DNA of 41,996 bases from Curvibacter sp. (GTDB lineage: Bacteria; Pseudomonadota; Gammaproteobacteria; Burkholderiales; Burkholderiaceae_C): positions 1-41,996 of the forward strand of contig JAFAMV010000144.1 in assembly GCA_019233055.1 (NCBI GenBank). Direction: 5' to 3'. Shown one piece after another: positions 27,601 through 35,261 of the stretch. A program made the position numbers and the translations under genes. Under the pieces are notes generated by a model that did not search any database, was not told the DNA's origin, and saw only the letters and a program-made list of their open reading frames with translations. The stretch's first letter is position 1; every line of letters starts with the position of its first letter.

Positions 27601-27925
27601 TGGGGCCGATGAAGCGCAGCCCCTGGGCGGCGCAGGCCTCGGCGAAGTCGGCGCGTTCGCTGAGAAAGCCGTACCCCGGGTGCAGCGCGTCACAGCCGTG
27701 CGCGCGGGCCAGGGCCAGCAGGGCCGCGCCGTCGAGGTAGGCCCGGGGGCCGCTGGCGGCCAGCGCCACGGCCTCGTCGGCCGCCTGCACATGCGGGGCC
27801 TGGGCGTCGTCCTGGGCATGGACCGCCAGGCTGGCGATGCCCAGCTCCTGCAGGGCGCGCACGATGCGCAGGGCCACCTCGCCACGGTTGGCGACAAGAA
27901 CTTTGGAGAACAGGGGTCTGGACAC
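24641..27925 (-). CDS. Single-chain biotin-dependent acyl-CoA carboxylase
   Basis: A 1094-residue fusion. The biotin carboxylase (about 1-450) has the ATP-grasp glycine loop KAIGGGGGRGM and FIEANPRLQVEHTVTE. The biotin carrier domain (about 490-565) has the biotinyl-lysine near 526 in LEAMKMEH. The carboxyltransferase (about 580-1094) covers both halves, including VVGIVHGRCFAGNAAL and LTDTPGFMVGPEIEAQ. The reaction is ATP- and bicarbonate-dependent carboxylation of an acyl-CoA. This one-chain layout matches the long-chain acyl-CoA carboxylase class described from Mycobacterium and Rhodopseudomonas. The GTG at 27925 was chosen because CCGGAG lies 6 bases before it. The adjacent acyl-CoA synthetase would supply its substrate; the acyl group is unknown. 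Confidence 0.9.
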   Translation of the reverse strand: MSRPLFSKVLVANRGEVALRIVRALQELGIASLAVHAQDDAQAPHVQAADEAVALAASGPRAYLDGAALLALARAHGCDALHPGYGFLSERADFAEACAAQGLRFIGPTVAQLALCGDKARTRALARHCGVPLMPGSPAAVTLEAAQAFMAEQQGAGVMVKAIGGGGGRGMRAVLNPADLPEAWERCRSEALAAFGVEGVYVERLMAGARHIEVQVLGDGHEVMALGERECSVQRRFQKLVEIAPSPSLTAGLRASLIESALRMARELRYQGLGTFEFLVDPASHALPFVFIEANPRLQVEHTVTEEVTGLDLVQLQIALAAGRRLADLGLDPLRPPAPQGHAIQWRINAETLEADGQARPGHGVLTRFDLPAGPGIRIDTHGVAGASPSPHYDTLLAKLIVSTRGGSYEAVLRRSQRALAECRIEGVATNLALLRAIAQRPEMARQAVHTRWLESVLPELLDAASALTPRPSAAAMAVTAATPASPPVPEGAVCAPMPARLVQFEVVPGAVVASGATLAVLEAMKMEHLLQAPHAGRVVALHADAGEQLVAGQPILVLEPVDAEGLGAERLEAPDPDHLRADLQRVMARHAFTLDAARPAAVAKRHAQGGRTARENIAQLCDAGSFIEYGALAIAAQTRRRSLEDLIANTPADGMVTGIGSVNAAQFGPERARAAVLAYDYTVLAGTQGMRNHHKTDRMLALAHQLRLPVVLFAEGGGGRPGDTDMPIVAGLNNHTFSQFAALSGQVPVVGIVHGRCFAGNAALLGCADVIIATEASNIGMSGPAMIEGGGLGVYRPEEIGPSAVQHRNGVIDVLVRDEEEAVAVAQRYLAFFQGALSSWQAPDQRLLRHRVPENRLRVYEVREVMRGLVDEGSLLELRAGFGAGMVTALARIEGRAIGLIANNPRHLGGAIDVEAADKAARFMQLCNAHGLPIVSLTDTPGFMVGPEIEAQAQVRHVCRMFVAAAHLSVPFFAVVLRKGYGLGAQAMTAGGFDAPVFTVAWPSGEFGAMGLEGAVRLGYRKELEAAAAGPEREALFEKLVAQQYANGEAMNMAATLEIDAVIDPAETRSWLVRGLASTVGQPRAATRCIDTW

Positions 27926-27983
27926 GAAAACTCCGGGGTGCGGGATCAGGAAAAGGGAGCCGTCTGGGCAGGGTGCGACCGGT

Positions 27984-29612
27984 TCAGGGCAGGTCACGCA
28001 GCAGGCGCCGCAGCACCTTGCCCGCGCCGGTGCTGGGCAGCGCGTCGATGAAGCGCACTTCGCGCGGGGCCTTGTAGGGCGCCATGTTGTCGCGCGACCA
28101 GGCGATCAGGGCCTCGGCCCCCACGCTCTGGCCGGGCTTGCAGACGATGAAGGCGCGCACCACCTCGCCCTTCTCGGCATCGGGCACGCCGAGCACGGCC
28201 GCCTGGGCCACCGCCGGGTGCTTGATGAGCAGGGTCTCGACCTCTTCGGGGAACACGCTGTAGCCCGAGACCTTGATCATCTCCTTGAAGCGGCCGATGA
28301 AGGTGAGGTAGCCGTCGGCATCGAGCCGCCCCATGTCGCCGGTGAAGACCCAGCCCTCGCGCAGGGTCTTCGCGGTGGCCTCGGGCTTGTTCCAGTAGCC
28401 CTTGAAGTTGCCCGGGCTGCGCAGGGTGATCTCGCCGACCTCGCCCACCGGCAGCGGCGCCGCCGTCTCGGGGTCGACGATGCGGATCTCGTTGCCGGGC
28501 ACCGCCCTGCCATGCGCGCCCCAACGGATGGCGTCATGCGGCATGTAGGTGTCGGCGGTGTGGGTCTCGCTGAGGCCGTAGGCGGCCTCGAAGGCCTGGC
28601 ACCGGGGCGCCACACCCTGCCATTGGCGCGCCAGCGCTTCGGTGAAGGTGATGCCGAAACTGGTGACCGGGTTCATGCGCAGGGCCGACAGGTCGCGCTC
28701 GCGGATGTCGGGCAGCTGCATCACCGCCACATTCATGGGGGCGATGCTGTACCACCAGCTGACCCGATGCTGCTCCAGCGCCTGGGCGGTGGCGAGCGGG
28801 TCGAAGCGATGCAGCAGCACCGTGGTGGCGCCCGTGTAGACCGCGATGTTGATGCCCATGAGCATGCCGGCGATGTGGTAGAGCGGCGCGATGGCCAGCA
28901 GCACATCGTCGCTGCGGACCTCGTTGCAGCGCGCCGCCACCGAGGTCTTGAAGACGGCGTTGCCATAGCTCAGCATGGCCCCCTTGGGCAGGCCGGTGGT
29001 GCCCGAGGTATAGGTCATGAGCGCCACATCGTCGAGCGACAGATCGACAGCCCGGGGCTGCCCGCCGGCCATGCAGACCTGCAGGAAGTCTTCGCAGCCC
29101 TCGGGCACCGGCCGCTGCGCCGCGCGCTGGGCCTGCAGTTCGGCCGGCACGGCCAGCGCAGGCGCCTCGGGCAGCAGTTCGGCCTGGCGCACCACGAACA
29201 CATGTTGCAGCGCGGTCTGCGGCCGGACCTTGTCCACCACCGGCAGCAGCACGTCGGCCGCCACGATGACGCGGGCCTGCAGATCCTGCAGCTGGTAGCC
29301 CAGCTCGTGCTCCTTGTAGAGCGGTCCGCAGGGGCAGACGATGGCGCCGATCTTCTGGATGCCGAAATGCGCCATCAGGTACTGCGGGCAGTTGCCCATG
29401 AACAGCGCCACCGGCTCGCCCTTGGCGACGCCCAGGGCCTGCAGGCGCGCCGCGAAGGCATCGCTGGCCCGGTCCAGCTCGGCCCAGCTGATGGGGCGCC
29501 CATACCAGTGGTAGGCGGTCCGGTCGGGATGGCGGCGCGCATGGGCGCGCAGGTGTTCGTGCAGCGGGAGGTCGTCGGCTGCGTGGCGGCCGGCGGACGG
29601 GGTCTCTGCCAT
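27984..29612 (-). CDS. AMP-forming acyl-CoA synthetase
   Basis: A 542-residue class I adenylate-forming enzyme that activates a carboxylic acid to an acyl-CoA with ATP. Visible motifs are the P-loop YTSGTTGLPKGAM, the A5 region YGLSETHTADTY, the A7 and A8 motifs FTGDMGRLDADGY and GRFKEMIKVSGY, and the A10 lysine in STGAGKVLRRLL. It is transcribed ahead of the acyl-CoA carboxylase with a 58-base gap, so the two probably act in sequence. The ATG at 29612 has GGAGA a few bases upstream. Substrate specificity cannot be read with confidence. Confidence 0.92.
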   Translation of the reverse strand: MAETPSAGRHAADDLPLHEHLRAHARRHPDRTAYHWYGRPISWAELDRASDAFAARLQALGVAKGEPVALFMGNCPQYLMAHFGIQKIGAIVCPCGPLYKEHELGYQLQDLQARVIVAADVLLPVVDKVRPQTALQHVFVVRQAELLPEAPALAVPAELQAQRAAQRPVPEGCEDFLQVCMAGGQPRAVDLSLDDVALMTYTSGTTGLPKGAMLSYGNAVFKTSVAARCNEVRSDDVLLAIAPLYHIAGMLMGINIAVYTGATTVLLHRFDPLATAQALEQHRVSWWYSIAPMNVAVMQLPDIRERDLSALRMNPVTSFGITFTEALARQWQGVAPRCQAFEAAYGLSETHTADTYMPHDAIRWGAHGRAVPGNEIRIVDPETAAPLPVGEVGEITLRSPGNFKGYWNKPEATAKTLREGWVFTGDMGRLDADGYLTFIGRFKEMIKVSGYSVFPEEVETLLIKHPAVAQAAVLGVPDAEKGEVVRAFIVCKPGQSVGAEALIAWSRDNMAPYKAPREVRFIDALPSTGAGKVLRRLLRDLP

Positions 29613-29690
29613 GGTCTTGTCTCCTGGTGGATGGGGTCGCCGGTCTCAGGGTTTGCGATAGGGGCTCCCGCGTGCCAGCGTCTTGCCAAT

Positions 29691-29729
29691 ATATACCGCC
29701 AAGTAGAACAATGCTACCCATGGGTATAT
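29691..29729. promoter_or_regulatory. Probable TetR operator in the divergent promoter
   Basis: ATATACC (29691-29697) and GGTATAT (29723-29729) are inverted arms. The perfect 12-base palindrome TACCCATGGGTA (29716-29727) overlaps the start of the TetR-family gene. The 98-base gap also holds the promoter of the leftward synthetase gene, so the regulator probably represses both directions. Confidence 0.5.
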
Positions 29730-30400
29730 CGAACGCGACAGACCGGAAATCCCGCCTCCCCGGCAAGACCCGCCGGGGCCGGCAGAAGACAGACACAGCG
29801 CAGACCGACGAAAAGCGCGAGAGCATCCTGCGCGCCGCCGAAGCGCTGTTCGCCGAGCAGGGCTATGCCAACACCACCCTGGAGCAGGTGGCGCAACGGC
29901 TGGGGGTGACCAAGCCTTTTGTCTACTACTACTTCCACAACAAGCAGGAGATCTTCGAGACCCTGTCGTGGACGCCGGCGGTGGCCTGCTTCACCTGCAT
30001 GGACTTCGCGCCGGACGACCCCCGGCCGGCCCACCAGAAGGTCTGCGAGGGCATCGGGCGGCTGATCCGCGCCACGCTCGCGCACTACCCGTCCGCCTTC
30101 TTTCCCTACCGCGAACCGCAGGTCTACCGGCCCGAATACCTGGCCGCGCAGAAGAAGCTCGCCAGCCATTTCTACGACCGTCTCTGCGCCCTGCTCGAAG
30201 AGGGCCGGCGCAGCGGCCACTTCGAATTCGAGGAGACCCGCATCACCGCCCTGGCGGCCTGCAGCCTGCCGGGTTTCCTCTACAACTGGTACCGCCCCGA
30301 CGGCCGGCTGAATGCCGAAGAGCTGGTGCAGACCCTGACACCGCTGGCCTGGCGGGTGCTGGGGCTGCGCCGTGTCCGAAAACGTCCGCCCGGCGCCTGA
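29711..30400 (+). CDS. TetR/AcrR-family transcriptional regulator
   Basis: A 229-residue regulator. The N-terminal helix-turn-helix (about 35-80) reads RAAEALFAEQGYANTTLEQV, followed by VTKPFVYYYFHNKQEIF, typical of regulators of acyl-CoA and fatty-acid genes. The C-terminal ligand domain is rich in aromatics (YPSAFFPYREPQVYRPEY). It is divergent from the acyl-CoA synthetase gene and followed by a binding-protein gene. Starts at 29711 or 29720 are both possible; neither has a clear Shine-Dalgarno, and both overlap the palindromic operator. An acyl-CoA inducer is a reasonable inference. Confidence 0.87.
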   Translation: MLPMGISNATDRKSRLPGKTRRGRQKTDTAQTDEKRESILRAAEALFAEQGYANTTLEQVAQRLGVTKPFVYYYFHNKQEIFETLSWTPAVACFTCMDFAPDDPRPAHQKVCEGIGRLIRATLAHYPSAFFPYREPQVYRPEYLAAQKKLASHFYDRLCALLEEGRRSGHFEFEETRITALAACSLPGFLYNWYRPDGRLNAEELVQTLTPLAWRVLGLRRVRKRPPGA

Positions 30401-30434
30401 AGAGACGCCCCAACCCGCCCACAGGAGACTTCCC

Positions 30435-31712
30435 ATGCCCCGAGCCCGCCTGCGCCCCATCCTGGCCACCCTGGCCCTGGCCGGTCCACTGCTGTCAGGC
30501 AGTGCCGCCCAGGCCGCCGACAGCTACAAGATCGCCTTCATCGACCCGCTGTCGGGCCCCTTCGCCAACGTCGGCGAACTGATGCTGATGCACACCCGCT
30601 ATGCCGTCGACGAGATCAACGCCCACGGCGGCGTGCTCGGAAAGGGCAAGGACGGCGTCCGGCTGGAGCTGCTGCAGTTCGACAGCAAGCTGTCGGCGCA
30701 GGAGAGCCTGAGCGCCCTGCAGGCCGCCATCGACCAGGGGGCCCGCGCCATCGTCACCGGCGGCTCGGGCTCGACCGTGGTGTCGGCGCTGGTGCAGGCG
30801 GCCGCGCGCTTCAACGAGCGCAACCCCGATCGGGCGGTGCTGGTGCTGAACCACTCCTCGATCGACCCCGAACTGACCGGCAAGGCGTGCAGCTTCTGGC
30901 ACTTCCAGTTCGAGGCCAACACCGCGATGAAGATGAAGGCCATCGCCAACTACATCAAGACCCAGCCCGACATCCACAAGGTCTACCTGCTCAACCAGGA
31001 CTATGCCCATGGCCGCCAATGGGCCCGCTACGGCCGCGAACTGGTCGGCCTGGCCCGGCCCGACGTCGCCTTCGTCGGCGAGACCTTCCACCCGATCGGC
31101 AAGGTCAAGGACTTCTCGCCCTATGTGGCCAAGATCAAGGCCAGCGAGGCCGACGCGGTGATCACCGGCAACTGGGGCCAGGACATGAACCTGCTGCTCA
31201 AGTCGGCGGGCGATGCCGGCTACCGGCTGCGCTATTTCAACCACAGCGCGGGCGCCATCCCCGGCACGGTGCTGGCCGTCTCGCAGGCCGGCCTGGGGCA
31301 GCTGACCTGGGTGGCCGAATGGCATCCGGGCGAGGCCGACGTGCCGCGCGCCGAGGCCCAGGCCAAGGCCTACAAGGCACGCACCGGCCAGGAGTTCCTG
31401 GCGCCCCGCATCGTGATGACGCCGCAGTTCCTGGCCGCGGCCATCCGCAAGGCCGGCTCGCTGGACAGCCAGAAAGTGGCCTATGCGCTGGAAGACCTGA
31501 GCCTGGACACCGTGGTGGGCCCGGTGCGCATGCGCGCCGAGGACCACCAGGCCCTGCTGCCCCAGGTGGTCAACACCGTGGCCCCGGTGGACGGCAAGAC
31601 GGTCAAGACCGGTTGGGAGGGCACCTCCTACGGCTTCCGCACCGATGCGGTCTACAGCGGCAATGAGCTGGCCCAGGGCAGCGAATGCCGCATGCGCCGC
31701 CCACCGCAATGA
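30435..31712 (+). CDS. LivK-type ABC substrate-binding protein without a local permease
   Basis: A 425-residue periplasmic binding protein of the branched-chain amino acid/amide family. A signal peptide ends AAQAA (about residue 27), and mature DSYKIAFIDPLSGPFANVGE is typical of the family. Such proteins can bind amino acids, aromatic acids or other carboxylates. AGGAG precedes the ATG by 8 bases. It lies 34 bases after the TetR gene and is probably co-transcribed with it. The matching LivHMGF components are absent from this window. Context suggests the ligand is the carboxylic acid later activated by the adjacent synthetase; that is inference. Confidence 0.87.
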   Translation: MPRARLRPILATLALAGPLLSGSAAQAADSYKIAFIDPLSGPFANVGELMLMHTRYAVDEINAHGGVLGKGKDGVRLELLQFDSKLSAQESLSALQAAIDQGARAIVTGGSGSTVVSALVQAAARFNERNPDRAVLVLNHSSIDPELTGKACSFWHFQFEANTAMKMKAIANYIKTQPDIHKVYLLNQDYAHGRQWARYGRELVGLARPDVAFVGETFHPIGKVKDFSPYVAKIKASEADAVITGNWGQDMNLLLKSAGDAGYRLRYFNHSAGAIPGTVLAVSQAGLGQLTWVAEWHPGEADVPRAEAQAKAYKARTGQEFLAPRIVMTPQFLAAAIRKAGSLDSQKVAYALEDLSLDTVVGPVRMRAEDHQALLPQVVNTVAPVDGKTVKTGWEGTSYGFRTDAVYSGNELAQGSECRMRRPPQ

Positions 31713-31788
31713 AGCCGGGCCCCCGAGCCCATCCAGTCCGACGAGAAAAGCATCACATTGGCTGCAGATTTGCGCTCCGGGATGCGCT

Positions 31789-31817
31789 TGCCCTCTACCT
31801 CGGCCCCGGATAAGAAA
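31789..31817 (+). promoter_or_regulatory. Weak candidate housekeeping promoter
   Basis: TTGCCC at 31789-31794 is followed after 17 bases by TAAGAA at 31812-31817. The match to -35/-10 consensus is poor, but the area is AT-richer than its surroundings. It lies ahead of the leader peptide and the PAS-GGDEF-EAL gene in a 202-base gap with no other recognisable feature. Confidence 0.25.
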
Positions 31818-31914
31818 ATAGAGTGGCCGAAGAGTCGGGAATTCTCAGAACCGATGGGATCGTGAACCGGTTCCGTGGGAGGTCACCGGCCGCAGACCAC
31901 GGGAGCCGAGAACC

Positions 31915-32007
31915 ATGCATGCTGTCACCATGAACCGGCGCCGGTCGATCGTCGCGCGCGCAGGCATTTCCAGGCCCGGTCGCATCCTTCGTCCGGAGAC
32001 CGGCTGA
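31915..32007 (+). CDS. Possible 30-residue leader peptide coupled to the GGDEF-EAL gene
   Basis: An ATG with GGGAG about 9 bases upstream opens a 30-codon frame, basic in character, beginning MHAVTMNRRRSIVARAG. Its TGA shares one base with the ATG of the next gene (TGATG at 32005-32009). This is the arrangement of a translationally coupled upstream frame. It may be chance; nothing in the peptide suggests a function by itself. Confidence 0.35.
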   Translation: MHAVTMNRRRSIVARAGISRPGRILRPETG

Positions 32008-33779
32008 TGCCCTGCCCCTTCGCCAGCCATCACCCTCTGGCCGAGCAGGCCTGCGCCCACCCTCTGGCCCACCACGGCGTGCTGCCGCCCTGGACCGGGG
32101 ACGAGGGCGCCACGCTGGAGCGCTCGGCACTGGAGGCCGCCCCCGACGGGGTGCTGCTGATCGATCGTCACGGCCGCATCCTGATGGCCAACGCCGCCAT
32201 GGCACTGATCTCGGGCCACGCGCAGGAAGCCTTGCGGGGCCTGGATGTCAACCAACTGCTGCCGCCGGCGCTGCGCGAGCGCCACCAGGGTCTGATACAG
32301 AGCTATTTCGCCCATCCCGTGGCCCGCCCCATGGGCATGGTCGGCAGATTGAGGCTGTACCGGGAGGACGGCGGCAGCGTGCCGGTGGATGTGTCCCTGG
32401 GCCACAGTCCGGCAGGCGGCGGGGTGGCCGTGGTGTTCGTGCGCGACATCAGCGCGGTGCAGCGCCTCGAAGAGGACATGCACCACCAGGCCACGCACGA
32501 CATGTTGACCGGCCTGGTCAACCGCTGGCAGGCGGGCCAGCGCCTGGGCCAGGCCATCATGCTGGCCATCCGGCAGCGGCGGCCCATGGCCCTGCTGCTG
32601 CTCGATCTGTGCGACTTCAAGTCGATCAATGACAGCCTGGGCCATGGGGCAGGCGACCAGGCCCTGGTGGAGGTGGCCCGCCGCCTCCAATCGACCTTGC
32701 GGGCCAGCGACACCCTGGCCCGCATCGGGGGCGACGAGTTCACCGTGCTGCTGCCCGATCTCCAGGGCCACCAGACCGCCGAACGGGTGGCGCGCAAGCT
32801 GCTCGAAGTGCTGCAGGCACCGTTCCAGATCCAGGGCTACCGGGTCAGCCTGGGCGCCAGCATCGGCATCGCGTACTGCCCGGAACATGCAGAGGACGGC
32901 GGCACCTTGATGCGCTATGCCGACATGGCCATGTACCACGCCAAGGCGCAAGGCCCGAATGTCTGCGCCACCTATGCCCCCCACCTGGCGCAGCGCATGG
33001 CCGAGAAGGTGCGCATCCATGAAAAGCTCAAACAGGCCCTGGGCACGGACCGGCTGAGCCTGCACTACCAGCCTCAGGTCGATCTGCGCCACGGGGGGAT
33101 CATCGGCGTCGAGGCCCTGCTGCGTTGGCGCGACCCCGAGCTTGGCGAGCTGCCGCCCGGGCGCTTCATCCCGGTGGCCGAGAGCACCGGCCTCATCGCC
33201 CCCCTGGGCGACTGGGTCCTGGAAACGGCCTGCCGCCAGATCGCCCACTGGAAACGGGCCGGCACCCCGATGCGGGTGGCCGTCAACCTCTCGCCCAGCC
33301 AACTGCGCCAGCCCGATCTGGCCGCGCGTCTGGCCCGCTGCCTGGCCACGCACGGCGCGCCACCCGAATACCTGGAGCTCGAAATCACCGAATCACAGGC
33401 CCTGGCCGACCCCGACATGGCCCGGCAGACCTTGGGACAACTGCAGGCGCTGGGGGTCGGTGTGGCCCTGGACGACTTCGGCACCGGGCACTCGGCCCTG
33501 ATCTACCTGCAGCGGCTGCCGATCGACCGCATCAAGATCGACCGGGAATTCATCGCCGGCCTGACGACCCCCGACAGCGACACCACCCTGATCCGGGCCA
33601 TCGTTGCGCTGGCCCAGGCGCTCGGCCTGGGCGTGGTGGCCGAGGGCGTGAAGACCGAGCTGCAACGCCGCCTGCTGCTGACCCTGGGATGCGACACGGG
33701 CCAGGGCTGGCTGTTCTCCCGCGCCGTTCCGGCCGGCCAGATCGACGAACTGCTGGCCCGGCCGGCCATCGACGGCTGA
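32007..33779 (+). CDS. PAS-GGDEF-EAL cyclic-di-GMP signalling protein
   Basis: A 590-residue cytoplasmic protein. A PAS domain lies at about 35-150, with sequence such as ALEAAPDGVLLIDRHGRILM. The GGDEF domain has an intact GGDEF at 241-245 and an inhibitory site RASD five residues earlier. The EAL domain has an intact EAL at 369-371 plus downstream catalytic-site motifs such as ALDDFGTGHSALIYL. Both cyclase and phosphodiesterase signatures are present, so either activity is possible. No membrane segment is seen. The start at 32007 has GGAG 8 bases upstream. PilT and PilU, often influenced by cyclic-di-GMP, lie 5 kb away. The sensed signal is unknown. Confidence 0.92.
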   Translation: MPCPFASHHPLAEQACAHPLAHHGVLPPWTGDEGATLERSALEAAPDGVLLIDRHGRILMANAAMALISGHAQEALRGLDVNQLLPPALRERHQGLIQSYFAHPVARPMGMVGRLRLYREDGGSVPVDVSLGHSPAGGGVAVVFVRDISAVQRLEEDMHHQATHDMLTGLVNRWQAGQRLGQAIMLAIRQRRPMALLLLDLCDFKSINDSLGHGAGDQALVEVARRLQSTLRASDTLARIGGDEFTVLLPDLQGHQTAERVARKLLEVLQAPFQIQGYRVSLGASIGIAYCPEHAEDGGTLMRYADMAMYHAKAQGPNVCATYAPHLAQRMAEKVRIHEKLKQALGTDRLSLHYQPQVDLRHGGIIGVEALLRWRDPELGELPPGRFIPVAESTGLIAPLGDWVLETACRQIAHWKRAGTPMRVAVNLSPSQLRQPDLAARLARCLATHGAPPEYLELEITESQALADPDMARQTLGQLQALGVGVALDDFGTGHSALIYLQRLPIDRIKIDREFIAGLTTPDSDTTLIRAIVALAQALGLGVVAEGVKTELQRRLLLTLGCDTGQGWLFSRAVPAGQIDELLARPAIDG

Positions 33780-33797
33780 CGGAACGCAGGCCGGGGG

Positions 33798-35156
33798 TCA
33801 GCGCGGCTCGCGCTCCCGGTCCTCATGGTGCTCATGCGCCGGCGCCTCCTTGGCGGGGTGGGCCGGTTCCGGCTTGTGCGCCTCGGCATGCGCCGCCGGC
33901 ACCGGATGCGGCACCTGGGCGGCGGCCGGCGGCTGGGGATGCGGGTTCTGCGGTCGAGGCGCAGCAGGCTCGGCAGGCGCCACCGGGGCGACCCGCGCCG
34001 CCGGTTCAGCCGCAGGCCTGGCAGGGAGCCCGGCCTCGTGCTCGTGGACATGCGCCTCGCCCTGCGGCACGGCACCAGGCCCCGCATGCACGGGTGCCGG
34101 GGCTGGCGGGGCTGCCGGGGCTGGCGGGGCTGGCGGGGCTGGCGGGGCCGCATTGTTGGCATGCGGGTTCAGATGCGCCTGCCAGGCCGGCGTGACCGCT
34201 GCATGCACGGCCTGGGGAGCCGGCAGGGCGGCCGGCGGCCGATTCGGCGCGAAGGAGGGAATCGCCTGGGCACTGATCGGCACCGGCGCCTGCGCATGCA
34301 CCATGGCCGGCAGGGCGGCGGCCAGATGCGCCTGGGCCGGTACCGAGGACTGGAAGGCCTGTCCGCTGGCGGTGGCCGAAGGCGGGGCCACGATGGTCAG
34401 ATGGGTGATGTTGGTGACATTGCTGATGTTCGTGACATTGGTGACGCTGGTATTGCCCACATTCGCCTGGATGTGCATGCCGACATTGGTCACCGGCGCC
34501 GCACTGACCACCACGGCGGGCGGCGTGCCCACCGGCGCCGGCACGACGAGTCCCGGCCGCGGGCCTGGCGGCGGCGGCACGAAGACGCCCTGCGGGCCCA
34601 TCGGGGCAGGCCCGGGATGGACGCCCGGGCCGGCCACGACCACGGTGAGGCTGAGGCTGGGAGGTGGCGGCACGAAGACCACGCCCGGCGGGCTCCAGTG
34701 GCCGGTGACAAAGACCACCAGATTGCCCCGGTGTTCATAGTAGGGATGGACCCATCCATAGCCCGGCTGCGGAGGCGGTGCCCAGCGGCCGGCGGCCCAG
34801 ACCCAGTTGCCTTCCCAGACCCAGTAGCCCCCGATCCAGATGGCGCCCGCAAAGGGCAGCGGCGGCGGGGCTTCGACCAGCATGGGCGGCGGCGCCCAGG
34901 CCACCGCGATCGGCTCGGGCTGGACCAGGGGCGGCTCGACATAGACGCTGACGACGGGGGCCGGAGGCGGTGGCACATAGGCCACCGGCGGCGCCACCTG
35001 CACCACGGTGGGAGCGGGAGGCAGTGGCGCCACGACGCAGGCCGACAGCCCGAGGGCACAGGCCAGTGCCCATCCGCCTTGCGCCAGCAGGCGCAGACCG
35101 GCCCGGTCAGCCAATGGGTGCGACGGGGCGCGGGATATCGGCTCGAATGGATTCAC
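33798..35156 (-). CDS. Proline-rich YXWGXW-repeat lipoprotein
   Basis: A 452-residue envelope protein starting at GTG (35156) with GGAGGAG upstream. The lipobox LSAC puts the lipidated cysteine near residue 40. A proline-rich segment (PPPPAPVV type) precedes a Trp/Tyr-rich block at about 108-160 (GGYWVWEGNWVWAAGRW, then GYGWVHPYYEH) typical of the YXWGXW repeat family. Further on are an Asn/Thr/Val repeat (TSVTNVTNISNVTNITH) and a long Ala-Pro-His-rich tail. The tail is coded by 9-base tandem repeats and is probably disordered. The function of this family is unknown; a cell-envelope or surface role is assumed. The ends of this gene and of the GGDEF-EAL gene converge. Confidence 0.75.
   Translation of the reverse strand: MNPFEPISRAPSHPLADRAGLRLLAQGGWALACALGLSACVVAPLPPAPTVVQVAPPVAYVPPPPAPVVSVYVEPPLVQPEPIAVAWAPPPMLVEAPPPLPFAGAIWIGGYWVWEGNWVWAAGRWAPPPQPGYGWVHPYYEHRGNLVVFVTGHWSPPGVVFVPPPPSLSLTVVVAGPGVHPGPAPMGPQGVFVPPPPGPRPGLVVPAPVGTPPAVVVSAAPVTNVGMHIQANVGNTSVTNVTNISNVTNITHLTIVAPPSATASGQAFQSSVPAQAHLAAALPAMVHAQAPVPISAQAIPSFAPNRPPAALPAPQAVHAAVTPAWQAHLNPHANNAAPPAPPAPPAPAAPPAPAPVHAGPGAVPQGEAHVHEHEAGLPARPAAEPAARVAPVAPAEPAAPRPQNPHPQPPAAAQVPHPVPAAHAEAHKPEPAHPAKEAPAHEHHEDREREPR
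34099..34148. repeat. 9-base tandem repeat (GGGGCTGGC) inside the proline-rich lipoprotein gene
   Basis: Five to six consecutive 9-base units, one with a single change (GGGGCTGCC), encode Pro-Pro-Ala/Ala-Pro repeats on the minus strand. Copy number may vary between strains without shifting the reading frame. Confidence 0.8.
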
Positions 35157-35261
35157 GGTAGAGGCTCCTCCGGGTCAACCCGGTTCTCGGAAATGGATCG
35201 GGGCAGGGCACAGGCCCGACCTGCGCCATGCCATGGTAAGCCAGCGGCACGGCCCGCCCGC

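Noticed and set aside
34099..34148. CRISPR-like repeat array
   Set aside because: The units are contiguous 9-base repeats without spacers and encode Pro-Ala repeats in frame.
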